A stretch of 64,000 nt of DNA from Actinoplanes oblitus (lineage in GTDB: Bacteria; Actinomycetota; Actinomycetes; Mycobacteriales; Micromonosporaceae), in contig NZ_CP126980.1 in assembly GCF_030252345.1 (NCBI RefSeq), positions 4,851,501-4,915,500 of the forward strand. The letters are read 5' to 3'. The notes beneath the pieces are model-generated. The model saw nothing but the letters and a program-made list of their open reading frames with translations, had not been told where the DNA came from and searched no databases. How positions within the stretch are numbered: position 1 is the first letter of the stretch; every line of letters starts with the position of its first letter. Below are positions 7,475-16,452 of this stretch, piece after piece. The position numbers and the translations under genes are program-made.

Positions 7475-8680
7475 ATGAAGAGATTGCTCGCCGTCGCCGC
7501 CGGCGCGGTGGCCCTGGCCGGAGCCGGGATCGCGGTGGCCGCCCAGGCCGACGCCGCCACCCTGGCCAGCAACTGGTACGCGTCAGCGCCCTACCTGATG
7601 CCGTTCGACAACAGTCCACCCGACCCGATCGAGGTCATGAACGCCACCGGGCAGAAGGCCTTCCAGCTCGCCTTCATCCTGGCCCCGAACGGCGGCGGCT
7701 GCACGCCCACCTGGGACGGCACCCGCCCGGTCGCCGACGACACCGCGGCGGCCGCGCTGATCGGCAAGATCCGTGACAACGGCGGCGACGTCAGCGTCTC
7801 GATCGGCGGCTACGGCGGCACCAAGCTCGGGCAGACCTGCGGCACCCCGGAGGCGACCGCCGCCGCGTACCAGCAGGTCGTCACGAAGTACGGCCTCAAG
7901 GCGATGGACTTCGACCTGGAGGAGCCGGAGTACGAGAACACCGCGGCCGTGCACAACGAGATCGGCGCCGCGAAGATCCTGCAGAGGAACAACCCCGGCC
8001 TGTACATCTCGATCACCACGGCGGGCACCTCGGCCGGCACCGGCTGGTTCGGTACCCAGATGCTCAACGACGCGAAGGCGCAGGGCTTCACCCCGGCCAA
8101 CTACTCGATCATGCCGTTCGACGGCGGGTTCAACGGCGGCGGCGCGCAGGTGTCGGCGCTGGAGGCGTTCCACACCATCCTGATGAACACGTTCGGCTGG
8201 GACAGCGCCACCGCGTACGCGCACGAGGGCATCTCGCAGATGAACGGGCGCAGCGACGCCGGCGAGTACTTCCGGCAGGCCGACTTCCAGGCCACCCTGG
8301 ACTACGCGCTGAGCCACAAGCTGGCCCGGTACACCAACTGGTCGGTCAACCGGGACCGGCAGTGCGCCGACCCGAACCAGAGCACCACCTCGGGTACGTG
8401 CAGCAGCGTGCCGCAGACGCCGTGGGAGTTCACCAAGTTCTCCGCCCGGTTCGCCGGGGCCACGCCGCCCACCACGCCGCCGTCGTCCTCGCCGTCGCCA
8501 AGCTCCCCGCCGACCGGCTCGTGCGCCGTGCCGGCCTGGAGCGCGACGGCGGTCTACACGCAGGGCAACCAGGCGAGCCAGAACGGCCACAAGTACACGG
8601 CCAAGTGGTGGACGCAGGGCGATTCGCCGGCCACCCACAGCGGGCAGTGGGACGTCTGGACCGACAACGGCAACTGCTAG
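7475..8680 (+). CDS. secreted GH18 chitinase with C-terminal CBM5/12 (second copy type)
   Basis: About 401 residues from the ATG at 7475, which follows GGAGA by four bases and opens a clean signal peptide (MKRLLAV, hydrophobic core, cleavage after ADA near residue 27). The GH18 signature is DFDLE at 145-149 (E149 the acid), with SIGGY at 109-113. A short Pro/Ser linker leads to a CBM5/12 with KYTAKWWT and WDVWTDNGNC. The barrel differs clearly from that of the divergent chitinase, so the pair is likely complementary in substrate attack rather than a recent duplication; the two CBMs are much more alike than the barrels. Confidence 0.92.
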   Translation: MKRLLAVAAGAVALAGAGIAVAAQADAATLASNWYASAPYLMPFDNSPPDPIEVMNATGQKAFQLAFILAPNGGGCTPTWDGTRPVADDTAAAALIGKIRDNGGDVSVSIGGYGGTKLGQTCGTPEATAAAYQQVVTKYGLKAMDFDLEEPEYENTAAVHNEIGAAKILQRNNPGLYISITTAGTSAGTGWFGTQMLNDAKAQGFTPANYSIMPFDGGFNGGGAQVSALEAFHTILMNTFGWDSATAYAHEGISQMNGRSDAGEYFRQADFQATLDYALSHKLARYTNWSVNRDRQCADPNQSTTSGTCSSVPQTPWEFTKFSARFAGATPPTTPPSSSPSPSSPPTGSCAVPAWSATAVYTQGNQASQNGHKYTAKWWTQGDSPATHSGQWDVWTDNGNC

Positions 8681-8700
8681 GAGCTCTTTCGTACGCCGGT

Positions 8701-8721
8701 CCGCGGGCACCGTGCCCGCGG
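8701..8721. terminator. bidirectional terminator hairpin
   Basis: CCGCGGGCA (8701-8709), loop CCG, TGCCCGCGG (8713-8721): a perfect 9-bp stem between the convergent chitinase and methyltransferase genes. Confidence 0.75.
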
Positions 8722-8722
8722 G

Positions 8723-9496
8723 TCAGCGGTCGGTCAGGCGCTCCATCCCGGCCTTCGACGCCCACCCCAGATACGTCACGACCGGTGGCCCGTCCGGATC
8801 GAGCACGAAACCGGTCAGCGGCCCGACCTGTTCGTCGGTCAGCAGTCCCCGGCGCCGCCGCAGCACCGCGCTGACAAGCCGTCCGATGCTCGCCGGCCGG
8901 AAACCACACACCTGCCCGCCGGACAACCCGTGCGCGGCCAGCGCCGCCCGGACCTCGCCGGGCGGCCGCAGCCGGGCCGCCGCGTACCGCCCCGGCGGCA
9001 TGATCCTGGTGAACGGAACACCCTGGAACGCGCCCAGGTACACCACCCGCGCGGGCACCGTCCGATTGACCGTGTCGTAGACGAGCACCCCGCCCGGCCG
9101 CAGCACCCGGGCCACCTCGCCGAGCACACCGTCCAGGTCGCCGGTGATCTCGAACGTGTCGGCACAGTAGACGAGGTCGAAGGACTCGCCCGGAAACGGC
9201 AGCTCCTCGCTCGGCGCGGTCACGAAATCGACCCCCGGCACCGACTCCCTGGCCAGCTTGGTCGCGGCCGCCGACGGGTCGACGCCGGTGACCTTCAGGC
9301 CGAGCCCGGCCAGACCGGCCGGCAGCACCCCACGGCCACTGCCGACGACCAGGGCACGAGCCGCCGGCGAGACACGATCAAGAGCGATTTCCCGTACGTA
9401 CTGAAGTCGCACCTCGTGAAAAGCGGCAGCCCGCAGATGTCGCCCGTCGATGGCGTCCGCCGAACGTGTGTCGAGCTCCAGGCGTGGACCGGCCAT
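8723..9496 (-). CDS. SAM-dependent methyltransferase, UbiG/Methyltransf_11 type
   Basis: About 257 residues from the ATG at 9496. Motif I is a slightly unusual VVGSGRGVLPAGLAGLG, followed by VTGVDPS and a later FDLVYCADTFE and RVLRPGGVLVYDTVNRT, the pattern of UbiG-like O-methyltransferases. The second half keeps a PGRYAAARLRPP loop seen in 3-demethylubiquinone-type enzymes; no quinone pathway gene is adjacent. It is transcribed away from an HxlR regulator, with a perfect palindrome between them, so it is probably the regulator's target. Confidence 0.82.
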   Translation of the reverse strand: MAGPRLELDTRSADAIDGRHLRAAAFHEVRLQYVREIALDRVSPAARALVVGSGRGVLPAGLAGLGLKVTGVDPSAAATKLARESVPGVDFVTAPSEELPFPGESFDLVYCADTFEITGDLDGVLGEVARVLRPGGVLVYDTVNRTVPARVVYLGAFQGVPFTRIMPPGRYAAARLRPPGEVRAALAAHGLSGGQVCGFRPASIGRLVSAVLRRRRGLLTDEQVGPLTGFVLDPDGPPVVTYLGWASKAGMERLTDR

Positions 9497-9507
9497 GACA
9501 CCTCCAT

Positions 9508-9526
9508 GAGTTCCCTCAGGGAACTC
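9508..9526. promoter_or_regulatory. perfect 19-bp palindrome, likely HxlR operator
   Basis: GAGTTCCC (9508-9515), TCA, GGGAACTC (9519-9526). It sits 12 bases before the methyltransferase start and about 22 before the HxlR start, well placed to control both divergent genes. Confidence 0.7.
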
Positions 9527-9548
9527 TACTCGCACTATGCTTCCGTGT

Positions 9549-10055
9549 ATGACCCGCACGCGACTCGCCGAGGTGGCCTGCTCCATCGCCCGGGCGACCG
9601 ACCTGTTCGCCGACGCCTGGACCGCGCTGATCATGCGCGACGTGCTGGTCGGCATCACCCGGTTCGACGACCTCGCCGACGACCTGCGGATCTCCCGCAA
9701 GGTGCTGACCCTGCGCCTGACCCGGCTGGTCGACGAGGGCGTGCTGGCCCGCGAGCGCTACCAGGACCACCCGCCCCGCGAGCACTACGTGGCCACCCCC
9801 AAGGGCAAGGAACTCTTCCCGGTCCTGCTGGCCCTGATGAACTGGGGTGACCGCTGGTACGGCCAGGACGGCCCGCCGGTCCGCGTCCACCACCGCGACT
9901 GCGGGCACGACACCACGGCTGTCACCACCTGCGCCCACTGCCACCAGCCGCTGACCATCGACAACACCACGCAGCTGCCGGGCCCGGGCGGCCGGCTGGG
10001 CCCGGGCACCTCGGTGATCGGCCCCCTGCTGGCCGCCCGCACCGCCCGCCCCTGA
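9549..10055 (+). CDS. HxlR-family winged-helix regulator
   Basis: About 168 residues from the ATG at 9549 (an ATG at 9537 is also in frame; neither has a ribosome site, so a leaderless message is possible). The HxlR core is clear: DLFADAWTALIMRDVLVGITRFDDLADDL, then ISRKVLTLRLTRLVDEGVL and the wing YQDHPPREHYVATPKGKEL. The C-terminal extension contains CGH and CAHC, a possible metal-binding ribbon found in a subset of HxlR proteins. HxlR members usually sense reactive electrophiles or redox change. Confidence 0.85.
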   Translation: MTRTRLAEVACSIARATDLFADAWTALIMRDVLVGITRFDDLADDLRISRKVLTLRLTRLVDEGVLARERYQDHPPREHYVATPKGKELFPVLLALMNWGDRWYGQDGPPVRVHHRDCGHDTTAVTTCAHCHQPLTIDNTTQLPGPGGRLGPGTSVIGPLLAARTARP

Positions 10056-10158
10056 CGGCCGGCCGGCGGAGTCCCAAGCGCGACATGGCGGTTCCTCGCG
10101 TTCCGTTTCCGTGGGAGTGTGGCATCGACACTCGTGAGTGATCGGGGAGGCGAGCAGG

Positions 10159-11322
10159 ATGCGGATACGTGGGGCCACGGTGGCCGTACTCGTCGCCGGT
10201 GCGGCGCTGACCGTGCCGGGCGCGGCGCTGGCCGACGTGCCACCGCCGGCCAGGGTGGTGTCGCGGTACGAGACGGCCAGCGGCAACACCCTGGGCCGGG
10301 ACTGCGGGTTCAGCGCGCCGCTGCCGTCGGCGAGCGGGCAGGCGCTGTGGACCTTCTGCGACACCGCCGTGGTCAACCCGGCCGGCACCGTGATCGGCTT
10401 CATCGGCGGGTCGACGGCCGCGGTCGGGTCGTACACCGCCGGCCAGGTGCCCAGCACGCTCAGCGAGCTGCCCACCCCGCCCGCCGCGCCGGCCGTGCCG
10501 AGCAACCGGGGGCCGGCGCCGTTCCTGCCCACCCCGACCGGGCTGGTGCTGCCCGGCACCACCACCGCCTGCGGCGCTGCCGACACCGGCTCCTACGCCG
10601 CCTCCTGGATCACCGGCCTGACCCGCGGTCCGAATCGCACGATCAGCGGCCGTAGCGGCTCGTCGCTGCTGTTCCTGACGTACACCAACGTCTGCGTGTA
10701 CAACAAGGCCTGGACCACGCAGAGCTACGGGGTGACGTTCTACGACCCGGCGACCAACCAGCTGGTCGGCCCGGCCACCGTCTTCCCGCGCCCGGCCACC
10801 GGCGAGCTGGCCTGGCAGCGCCGCCTCGGCTCGCCCACCTTCGCCGCCGACGGCTACCTCTACCTGTACACGTTCCTGTGCACGTCGTCGGCGTACGGCG
10901 CGTGCGGAGCGGGAACCGTCGCGCTGGCCCGTACCCCGTGGTCGTCCAGTGCGGGCTGGTCCTCGGGCGGCAGCTACCGCTACTGGACCGGGTCCACCTG
11001 GTCGTCGGACTCGGCGGCCGCGACCTCGGCCCTGCCGGGCGCCCGGCCGTTCGGCATCGACGTGCGGGTCTTCCCGGGCCGGGGCTACGTCGCCGTCGAG
11101 CAGACCACGATCGCCGGGCACTACCGGGTGTGGACCGCCCCGGCACCGACCGGCCCGTGGACCGCCGGCACCGAAGCGGTCCTGCCCGGCTGCGCCAGCA
11201 CCACGAAGAGCTGGTGCTACGCCTTCATCGGCCATCCCGAGCTGAGCACCACGAGCGCGCTGTTCATCTCCCACTTCCACCCCGACGACAATCACGTACG
11301 CGTGGTCGCCGTCCCCTGGTGA
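10159..11322 (+). CDS. secreted protein of unknown function, beta-propeller-like
   Basis: About 387 residues from the ATG at 10159, preceded by GGGAGG. The Sec signal peptide ends near ALADV (residue 26). The mature part is rich in short beta motifs, Trp, Tyr, Ser and Gly, with paired cysteines (for example DCGF, FCDT, CGAAD, NVCVY, CTSSAYGAC, PGCASTTKSWC), suggesting a disulphide-bonded extracellular beta fold such as a five-bladed propeller of the DUF4185/GH43-like type. I do not recognise a catalytic motif. A strong terminator follows. Confidence 0.65.
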   Translation: MRIRGATVAVLVAGAALTVPGAALADVPPPARVVSRYETASGNTLGRDCGFSAPLPSASGQALWTFCDTAVVNPAGTVIGFIGGSTAAVGSYTAGQVPSTLSELPTPPAAPAVPSNRGPAPFLPTPTGLVLPGTTTACGAADTGSYAASWITGLTRGPNRTISGRSGSSLLFLTYTNVCVYNKAWTTQSYGVTFYDPATNQLVGPATVFPRPATGELAWQRRLGSPTFAADGYLYLYTFLCTSSAYGACGAGTVALARTPWSSSAGWSSGGSYRYWTGSTWSSDSAAATSALPGARPFGIDVRVFPGRGYVAVEQTTIAGHYRVWTAPAPTGPWTAGTEAVLPGCASTTKSWCYAFIGHPELSTTSALFISHFHPDDNHVRVVAVPW

Positions 11323-11350
11323 CCGACCAGGCAGCGGCCGAGGAACGGAC

Positions 11351-11379
11351 GGGTCCGGGCGCCCCTGTCGCCCGGACCC
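11351..11379 (+). terminator. strong hairpin terminator
   Basis: GGGTCCGGGCG (11351-11361), 7-base loop, CGCCCGGACCC (11369-11379): a perfect 11-bp stem 28 bases after the stop of the secreted-protein gene. Confidence 0.85.
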
Positions 11380-11450
11380 GGCGCGGGCCAACCCTCCGAA
11401 CCCGAGCGTGAGCGACACGCGGCCGGTCCGGTCATGCCACAATCCCGTCG

Positions 11451-11855
11451 ATGCATGAGATCGTCACCGCGGCGCTGATTCGCGAAGGTCGTGTCCTGCT
11501 CGTCCACCGGAGCCCGAGCCGCCGTGTCTACCCGGACGTGTGGGATCTGCCCGGCGGCCACGTCGAGGCGGGCGAGACGGAGCTGGCCGCTCTCGCCCGG
11601 GAGATCCACGAGGAACTCGGCGTGCGGATGGCAACAGGCTCGGCGACTCACCTGTGCCGGCTGGAGGTGGGCCGGGGCGAGGAATCCGTGCGCTTCAGCG
11701 CCTGGCTCGTCGACGAGTGGGCGGGAACACCGGCGAACGCCGCTCCCGAGGAACATGACGAGATCCGTTGGTTCCGCCCGGAGGAGATGCCTCCGCTCGC
11801 CCACGAACCCGTGGGCACGGCGGTGCTGGAGGCGATGCGGGCTGCCCGCGCCTGA
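11451..11855 (+). CDS. NUDIX hydrolase
   Basis: A 134-residue single-domain NUDIX pyrophosphatase. The Nudix box spans residues 35-58 and keeps all required positions: GG at its start, the REIHEELG metal-binding helix at its end. It is MutT/NUDT-like in size and should hydrolyse a nucleoside diphosphate linked to another group; the substrate cannot be predicted. No operon partner. Confidence 0.9.
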   Translation: MHEIVTAALIREGRVLLVHRSPSRRVYPDVWDLPGGHVEAGETELAALAREIHEELGVRMATGSATHLCRLEVGRGEESVRFSAWLVDEWAGTPANAAPEEHDEIRWFRPEEMPPLAHEPVGTAVLEAMRAARA

Positions 11856-11914
11856 GCCGTCACGCCCTCTTCCCGCTGGTCTCGCCGCCAGTGCCCCGTC
11901 GGCCGCACCCGAGA

Positions 11915-12598
11915 TCACCTCGCCTGATCGCAGGTCTGGCTCCTCGCGGTGGCTGCGAGCGGGTCGTCCGCCGGCCGGTGCCGAAGGTTGCGGACGTCCG
12001 GGCTGGCCATGGACGCCAGGGTCGACGCGGCGATCAGGGCCGCGGCGCCGGTCAGCACCGGCAGGTCGCCGAGGTGGGTAGCGAGCGGCCCTGCCAGGGT
12101 CTGCCCGACCGGCACCGCCGCTGTCGCACCGAGAAGCTGATAGGAGGCGACCCTGGCCAGCCGGTCGGGCGGGATGTGGTCCTGGACGGCGACGGTCGCG
12201 GCCACACCGACCTGTTCCATGGCCGCCCCGACCAGGAAGGCGACCGGAACGAGCAGGGCGAGGTTCGGCGCGAGCCCGAGGGCCAGTGGCAGGGCGGCGC
12301 TCACCCCGGTCAGGGCGACACCGTACGCCACCGCCCGGCTGGGCTGCCATCGAAGGGCGAGCAAGCCACCCGCGATCGCGCCGGCCATCTGTGCGCCGAG
12401 CAGGGCGCCCCAACCCGCGGGCCCGAAGTGCCGGTCGGCGACGCCGGGGCCGATGACCAGGACCGCCCCCGCCCAGACCGCCTGCCAGACGGTCGCCTGC
12501 GCCACGACGACACACAACCAGGTGTGCGACCGGAACTCCGTCCAACCCCGCACCAGGTCGGGAACGGTGCTGATTCGAGGGGCTTCCGAATCTCTTTC
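11915..12598 (-). pseudogene. MFS transporter, C-terminal half only
   Basis: About 227 codons read as the second half of a 12-helix MFS_3-type permease: the central-loop sequence PDLVRGWTEFRSHTWLCVVV that normally links helices 6 and 7, then about six hydrophobic segments and a short tail. Homologous-looking sequence stops at about 12598, where the frame enters the upstream region of the divergent ligase gene. No start codon lies near the junction and the first six helices are missing, so this is a 5'-truncated remnant. Confidence 0.75.
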
Positions 12599-12757
12599 TG
12601 AGCTGTCATCCAACGGCTTTCCGTGGCGTCGCCGCGAGGCGGGGGCAGGGCGGAACGATTCCGACGGTGCACGGTACCCACCAGGCACGCGGTCCGCTGA
12701 TCCGCTGGCAAACCGGCGATCACCTGCGCCCGCCCCGGCGCGCTCCCTATCGTCCAG

Positions 12758-13792
12758 ATGATCGCGTCTGGACGGGGATTTGCGCTGCTCACACCACCTA
12801 TCGAACCGATGCGGGCCGTGCCGACCGGCGGCCTGCACGAGCCGCGCACCCGTGGCACCCCGCAGTACGAGGTCAAGTGGGACGGGTGGCGCTGCGTCGC
12901 GTTCTGCGGCAAGGACATCCACCTGCAGTCGCGGCAGGGCAGCGACCTGACCCGCTTCTACCCGGACGTCGTGGCCCACCTGGACGCGGCGCTGTTCCCG
13001 GACACCGTGCTGGACGGTGAGCTCGTCGTCTGGGATCCGGCCGCCGGGCGTACCTCGTTCGCGGCGCTGCAACGCCGGGCGGTCGCCGGCCGGGACCTGT
13101 CGGCCGAGGTGCGCGCCCGTCCCGCCTCGCTCGTGGTGTTCGACCTGCTCCAGCTCGACGGCGTCGAACTGCTCGACCGGCCGCTGCTGGAACGCCGCAT
13201 GCTGCTCGAAGAACTCTGCGACGGCCTGGCCGGCATCACCGTGTGCCCGGCGACCCGCGACCCGGACGAGGCGCGCCGCTGGTTCGACGACCTCGCCGCC
13301 ACCGGCTGCGAAGGCCTCGTGATCAAGGACTTGACCAGCCGATACGCGCCGGGTGGCAGGGGTTGGTGGAAGTGGCGGCGGCGGACCACGACGGAGGCGG
13401 TGGTCGGGGGAGTGGTGGGCGCCGCGGACCGGCCGACCGGCCTGCTGCTCGGCCGGTTCACGCCGTCCGGACGGCTGCACTACGTCGGCCAGAGCACGCC
13501 GCTGACCGCCCGCGCCGGTGCGGAGCTGGGCGCGCTGCTCACCCCGGCCGGCCCGGACCATCCGTGGCCGCAGCCGTTGCCGGCCGGGTGGACCGGCCGG
13601 TTCGATCGCCGGGAGCCGCAGCCGTTCGTCGCCGTCACCCCGGACACGGTCGTCGAGATCGCCGTCGACGAGGCCGCCGAGAACGGCCGCTGGCGCCACC
13701 CGGTCCGCTACGTCCGCCCCCGGCTGGAGTTGCCGGCGTCCCGGCTGCCGCCGTGGTCACCGGCCGGTCTGGACGCCGACAGGATCAGCTGA
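12758..13792 (+). CDS. ATP-dependent DNA ligase (LigC-like)
   Basis: A 344-residue ligase made of an adenylation domain and an OB fold. The nucleophile lysine is in motif I KWDGWR (K40); motif III (LVVFDLLQLDG), motif IV (EGLVIKDL) and motif V (WWKWRRR) follow in order, then a C-terminal OB domain. Size fits the compact actinobacterial LigC/LigD-ligase class used in non-homologous or base-excision repair rather than replication. No Ku or polymerase gene is adjacent. Its 3' end overlaps the convergent MFS gene by 8 bases. Confidence 0.9.
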   Translation: MIASGRGFALLTPPIEPMRAVPTGGLHEPRTRGTPQYEVKWDGWRCVAFCGKDIHLQSRQGSDLTRFYPDVVAHLDAALFPDTVLDGELVVWDPAAGRTSFAALQRRAVAGRDLSAEVRARPASLVVFDLLQLDGVELLDRPLLERRMLLEELCDGLAGITVCPATRDPDEARRWFDDLAATGCEGLVIKDLTSRYAPGGRGWWKWRRRTTTEAVVGGVVGAADRPTGLLLGRFTPSGRLHYVGQSTPLTARAGAELGALLTPAGPDHPWPQPLPAGWTGRFDRREPQPFVAVTPDTVVEIAVDEAAENGRWRHPVRYVRPRLELPASRLPPWSPAGLDADRIS

Positions 13793-15053
13793 TCGGCGAT
13801 CGCCCATCCGGCCGGTCCGCGCGGTGGAACGGCGTGGCGGCGCGGGCCAGGATGCCGGCGGCGGCGATCAGGCACAGCCCGCCGACGGTGGCCAGGACGG
13901 CCGGATAGCCACCGGTGCGGGTGTAGAGCCCGGCGGCGGCCAGCGGCGCGGCCGCTTTGGCGATGGTCACCGGGGCGGCGAGGGTGCCGGCGATGCTGGC
14001 ATAGGCGGTGGTGCCGTACCGGTCGGCGAGCAGGGCGGGGCTGGTGAGGCTGGACACGCCGAACCCGATGCCGAAGCCGGTCACCGCGATCACCGCACCG
14101 AGCCGGGTGCCGGCCGCCCAGGGCAGGCTGAGCGCGGCGGTGGCCTGCACGGTGAAGACGACGGCGACCACCCGGGCCAGCGGCACGCGGCGCTGTGCCA
14201 CGGTGAGCACGATGCGGCCGGTGACCGACAGGACACCCAGCAGCCCGGCCACCGTCGCCGCGAACGTCGCCGGATGTCCCGCCCGGGTCAGGACGCCGAC
14301 CAGGTGCACGGTCATCGTGCTCATCGCCGCGGCGTGCGCGACGAAGGCGGTCGCCAGGCACCAGAACCGGCCGTCCCGCAGCGCCGCCCGCACCAGGGTG
14401 CGCCGCAGCGCTCCGCTGGACCGCTCGGCCGGCCGTGCGGGGTGGTGCGGTGGCCGGCGTATCAGCAGGGCGTGCAGCGGGATGGCGATCAGCCCGTAGA
14501 CGGCGGCCAGCACCAGCAGGGTGACCCGCCAGCCGAGGCGTTCGTTGAGCAGGCCGGTCAGCGGCATGAAGATGGTGCTGGCGAACCCGGCGACCACGAT
14601 CATCGCCAGGATCGCCCGCGAGCGCCGGGAGCTGTCGAACCAGGAGACGACGACGGCGGTGGCCGCGTCGTAGAGCGCCATGGCCATCGCGGCACCGAGG
14701 CCGGCGAACACGAGATACAGCTGCCACAGCGTGTGCACCCGGGACCAGGCCACGAGCAGAACGGTGCCGGCGACCGACCCGGCGGTCATCAGGGAGCGCC
14801 CGCCGTGCCGGTCCAGCCACCGTCCGACGGGCACCGCCATGGCCGCCCAGGCGAGCACCGCGATGGTGAGCGCTCCGGTGGTCGCCGCGGTGGAGGTGCG
14901 CAGGTCGGCGGCGACCGGGTGCAGCAGCACCGCGAAGCTGTAGTAGAGGGCGCCGTACCCCACGGTCTGGGTGATCGCGAGCGCCGCGACGATGCGCCAG
15001 CCGCGCCGGTGACCGCGCGTGGGCGCGGCCACCGGCGATTGCCGGGTGTCCAC
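13785..15053 (-). CDS. MFS transporter of the arsenic-type cluster
   Basis: A 422-residue, 12-helix major facilitator. The loop 2-3 motif is GRWLDRHGGRSLM, and the helix 4-5 region has the long basic central loop RRPPHHPARPAERSSGALRR between helices 6 and 7. It is the last gene of a minus-strand set (CCG peptide, ArsR, acetyltransferase, flavoprotein, MFS) and starts only 6 bases after the flavoprotein stop, so co-transcription is very likely. In that setting it probably exports an arsenical, but a substrate cannot be read from the sequence. Confidence 0.85.
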   Translation of the reverse strand: MDTRQSPVAAPTRGHRRGWRIVAALAITQTVGYGALYYSFAVLLHPVAADLRTSTAATTGALTIAVLAWAAMAVPVGRWLDRHGGRSLMTAGSVAGTVLLVAWSRVHTLWQLYLVFAGLGAAMAMALYDAATAVVVSWFDSSRRSRAILAMIVVAGFASTIFMPLTGLLNERLGWRVTLLVLAAVYGLIAIPLHALLIRRPPHHPARPAERSSGALRRTLVRAALRDGRFWCLATAFVAHAAAMSTMTVHLVGVLTRAGHPATFAATVAGLLGVLSVTGRIVLTVAQRRVPLARVVAVVFTVQATAALSLPWAAGTRLGAVIAVTGFGIGFGVSSLTSPALLADRYGTTAYASIAGTLAAPVTIAKAAAPLAAAGLYTRTGGYPAVLATVGGLCLIAAAGILARAATPFHRADRPDGRSPIS

Positions 15054-15059
15054 CGGTGG

Positions 15060-16418
15060 TCAGCCGCAGCAGCCGTCACCCGCCCGGGCCGCCGGCGGGG
15101 TGCGGTCGACGACGGTCAGCGGCGAGCTGAGCAGGCCGCCGGCGATACCGGTGGCCAGGCCGCGCCCGGCCGGCTGGGCCACCGGGTTGCTGTTGCAGAC
15201 GCCGGTCTCGGGCAGGTCGAGCTGGACCTCGCGGGCGGCGTCCCAGTCACCGGCCAGCGCGGCGACCACCGACCGGGCCTGCTCGTAGCCGGTGGCGAGC
15301 AGGAACGTCGGTGCCCGCCCGTAACTCTTGGAGCCGATGGCGTAGTACCCGGGCTCGGGATGGCTCAGCTCGTCGGCGCCGTGCGGCGGCACGGTGCCGC
15401 AGGAGTGCTCGTTCGGGTCGATCAGCGGTGCGAGCGCCCGGGTGGACCCGACGACCGGGTCGAGGTCCAGGCGCAGCTCGCCGGTGATCGTGTGATCCGG
15501 GCGGAACCCGGTCGCCGCCACGATCCGGTCGACGGTGACCTCGCGGGTTCCGTCGGACACCACCACCGCGTCCCCGGTGGGCGTGAGGCGCTGCACGCCG
15601 AACCCGGTGAGCAGGGTGATCGCGCCGGACTCGACGTGCTCGCGCAGGCGGCTGCCGATCGCGCCGCGGGCCGGGAGCGCGTCGGCGGTCTGCCCGCCGT
15701 AGGTGCGCGCCGGGCTCGCCGCGCGGATCGCCCAGGTCACGCTCGTGCCGGGCGCCCGCTCGGCGAGATCGGCGAGGGCGAGCAGGGTGTTGGCTGCCGA
15801 GTGCCCGGCGCCGGCAACGAGGATCCGGCGGCCGGCGAAGCGGTGGCGGTCGCGGCCGAGCACGTCCGGCAGGGCCGTGTCGATGCGGTCGGCCACATCG
15901 CGTTCGCCGTGGGCCGGGATGCCGGCCGCGCCGAGCACGTTCGGCGTGGACCAGGTACCGGAGGCGTCGATCACCGCGCGGGCGAGCAGGTCCTCGCCGG
16001 TGGCCAGCCGGACCAGCAGCGGGGTGTCCGCGCGGCCGGTGCTCCGCAGCCGGTCGAGGCCGAGCCGGGTGATCGCGGCGACGCGGGCGCCGTACCGGAT
16101 ATCGTCCTTGATCGCGGGCAGGCCGGCGAGAGGCCGCAGGTAGTCGTCGGCGAGCTGGGCCCCGGTGGGCAGTTCGTCGTCGCCGGGCCGGATCCAGCCG
16201 GCGGCGGTGAGCAGCCGGGCGGCGGCCGGGTCGATGTTGAACCGCCACGGCGAGAACAGCCGGACGTGGCCCCACTGGCGGATGGCGGCGGCCGGGGCGT
16301 CGCCGGCCTCCAGGACGATTCGGGGCAGGCCGCGTTCGGCGAGGTGGGCGGCGGCGGCCAGGCCGACGGGTCCGGCGCCGATGACGACGACGGGCAGCTG
16401 GTCAAGCGGGATGGTCAC
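15060..16418 (-). CDS. FAD/NAD(P)-dependent flavoprotein ending in Cys-Cys-Gly (ArsO-like context)
   Basis: A 452-residue two-dinucleotide-binding flavoprotein. The FAD motif VIGAGPVGLAAAAHL is at about 11-25 and a second nucleotide motif ILVAGAGHSAAN near 200; an ATGFRPDH motif typical of this monooxygenase/thioredoxin-reductase-like family lies near 325. The extreme C-terminus is GDGCCG, a vicinal cysteine pair also repeated in the small peptide of the same locus, which suggests thiol chemistry on a soft metalloid. ArsO-type flavoproteins occur in arsenic operons but their reactions are not firmly known. Confidence 0.82.
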   Translation of the reverse strand: MTIPLDQLPVVVIGAGPVGLAAAAHLAERGLPRIVLEAGDAPAAAIRQWGHVRLFSPWRFNIDPAAARLLTAAGWIRPGDDELPTGAQLADDYLRPLAGLPAIKDDIRYGARVAAITRLGLDRLRSTGRADTPLLVRLATGEDLLARAVIDASGTWSTPNVLGAAGIPAHGERDVADRIDTALPDVLGRDRHRFAGRRILVAGAGHSAANTLLALADLAERAPGTSVTWAIRAASPARTYGGQTADALPARGAIGSRLREHVESGAITLLTGFGVQRLTPTGDAVVVSDGTREVTVDRIVAATGFRPDHTITGELRLDLDPVVGSTRALAPLIDPNEHSCGTVPPHGADELSHPEPGYYAIGSKSYGRAPTFLLATGYEQARSVVAALAGDWDAAREVQLDLPETGVCNSNPVAQPAGRGLATGIAGGLLSSPLTVVDRTPPAARAGDGCCG

Positions 16419-16452
16419 GAGAAATCGTCTCCTGGACTCGGAGCGGAACAGG

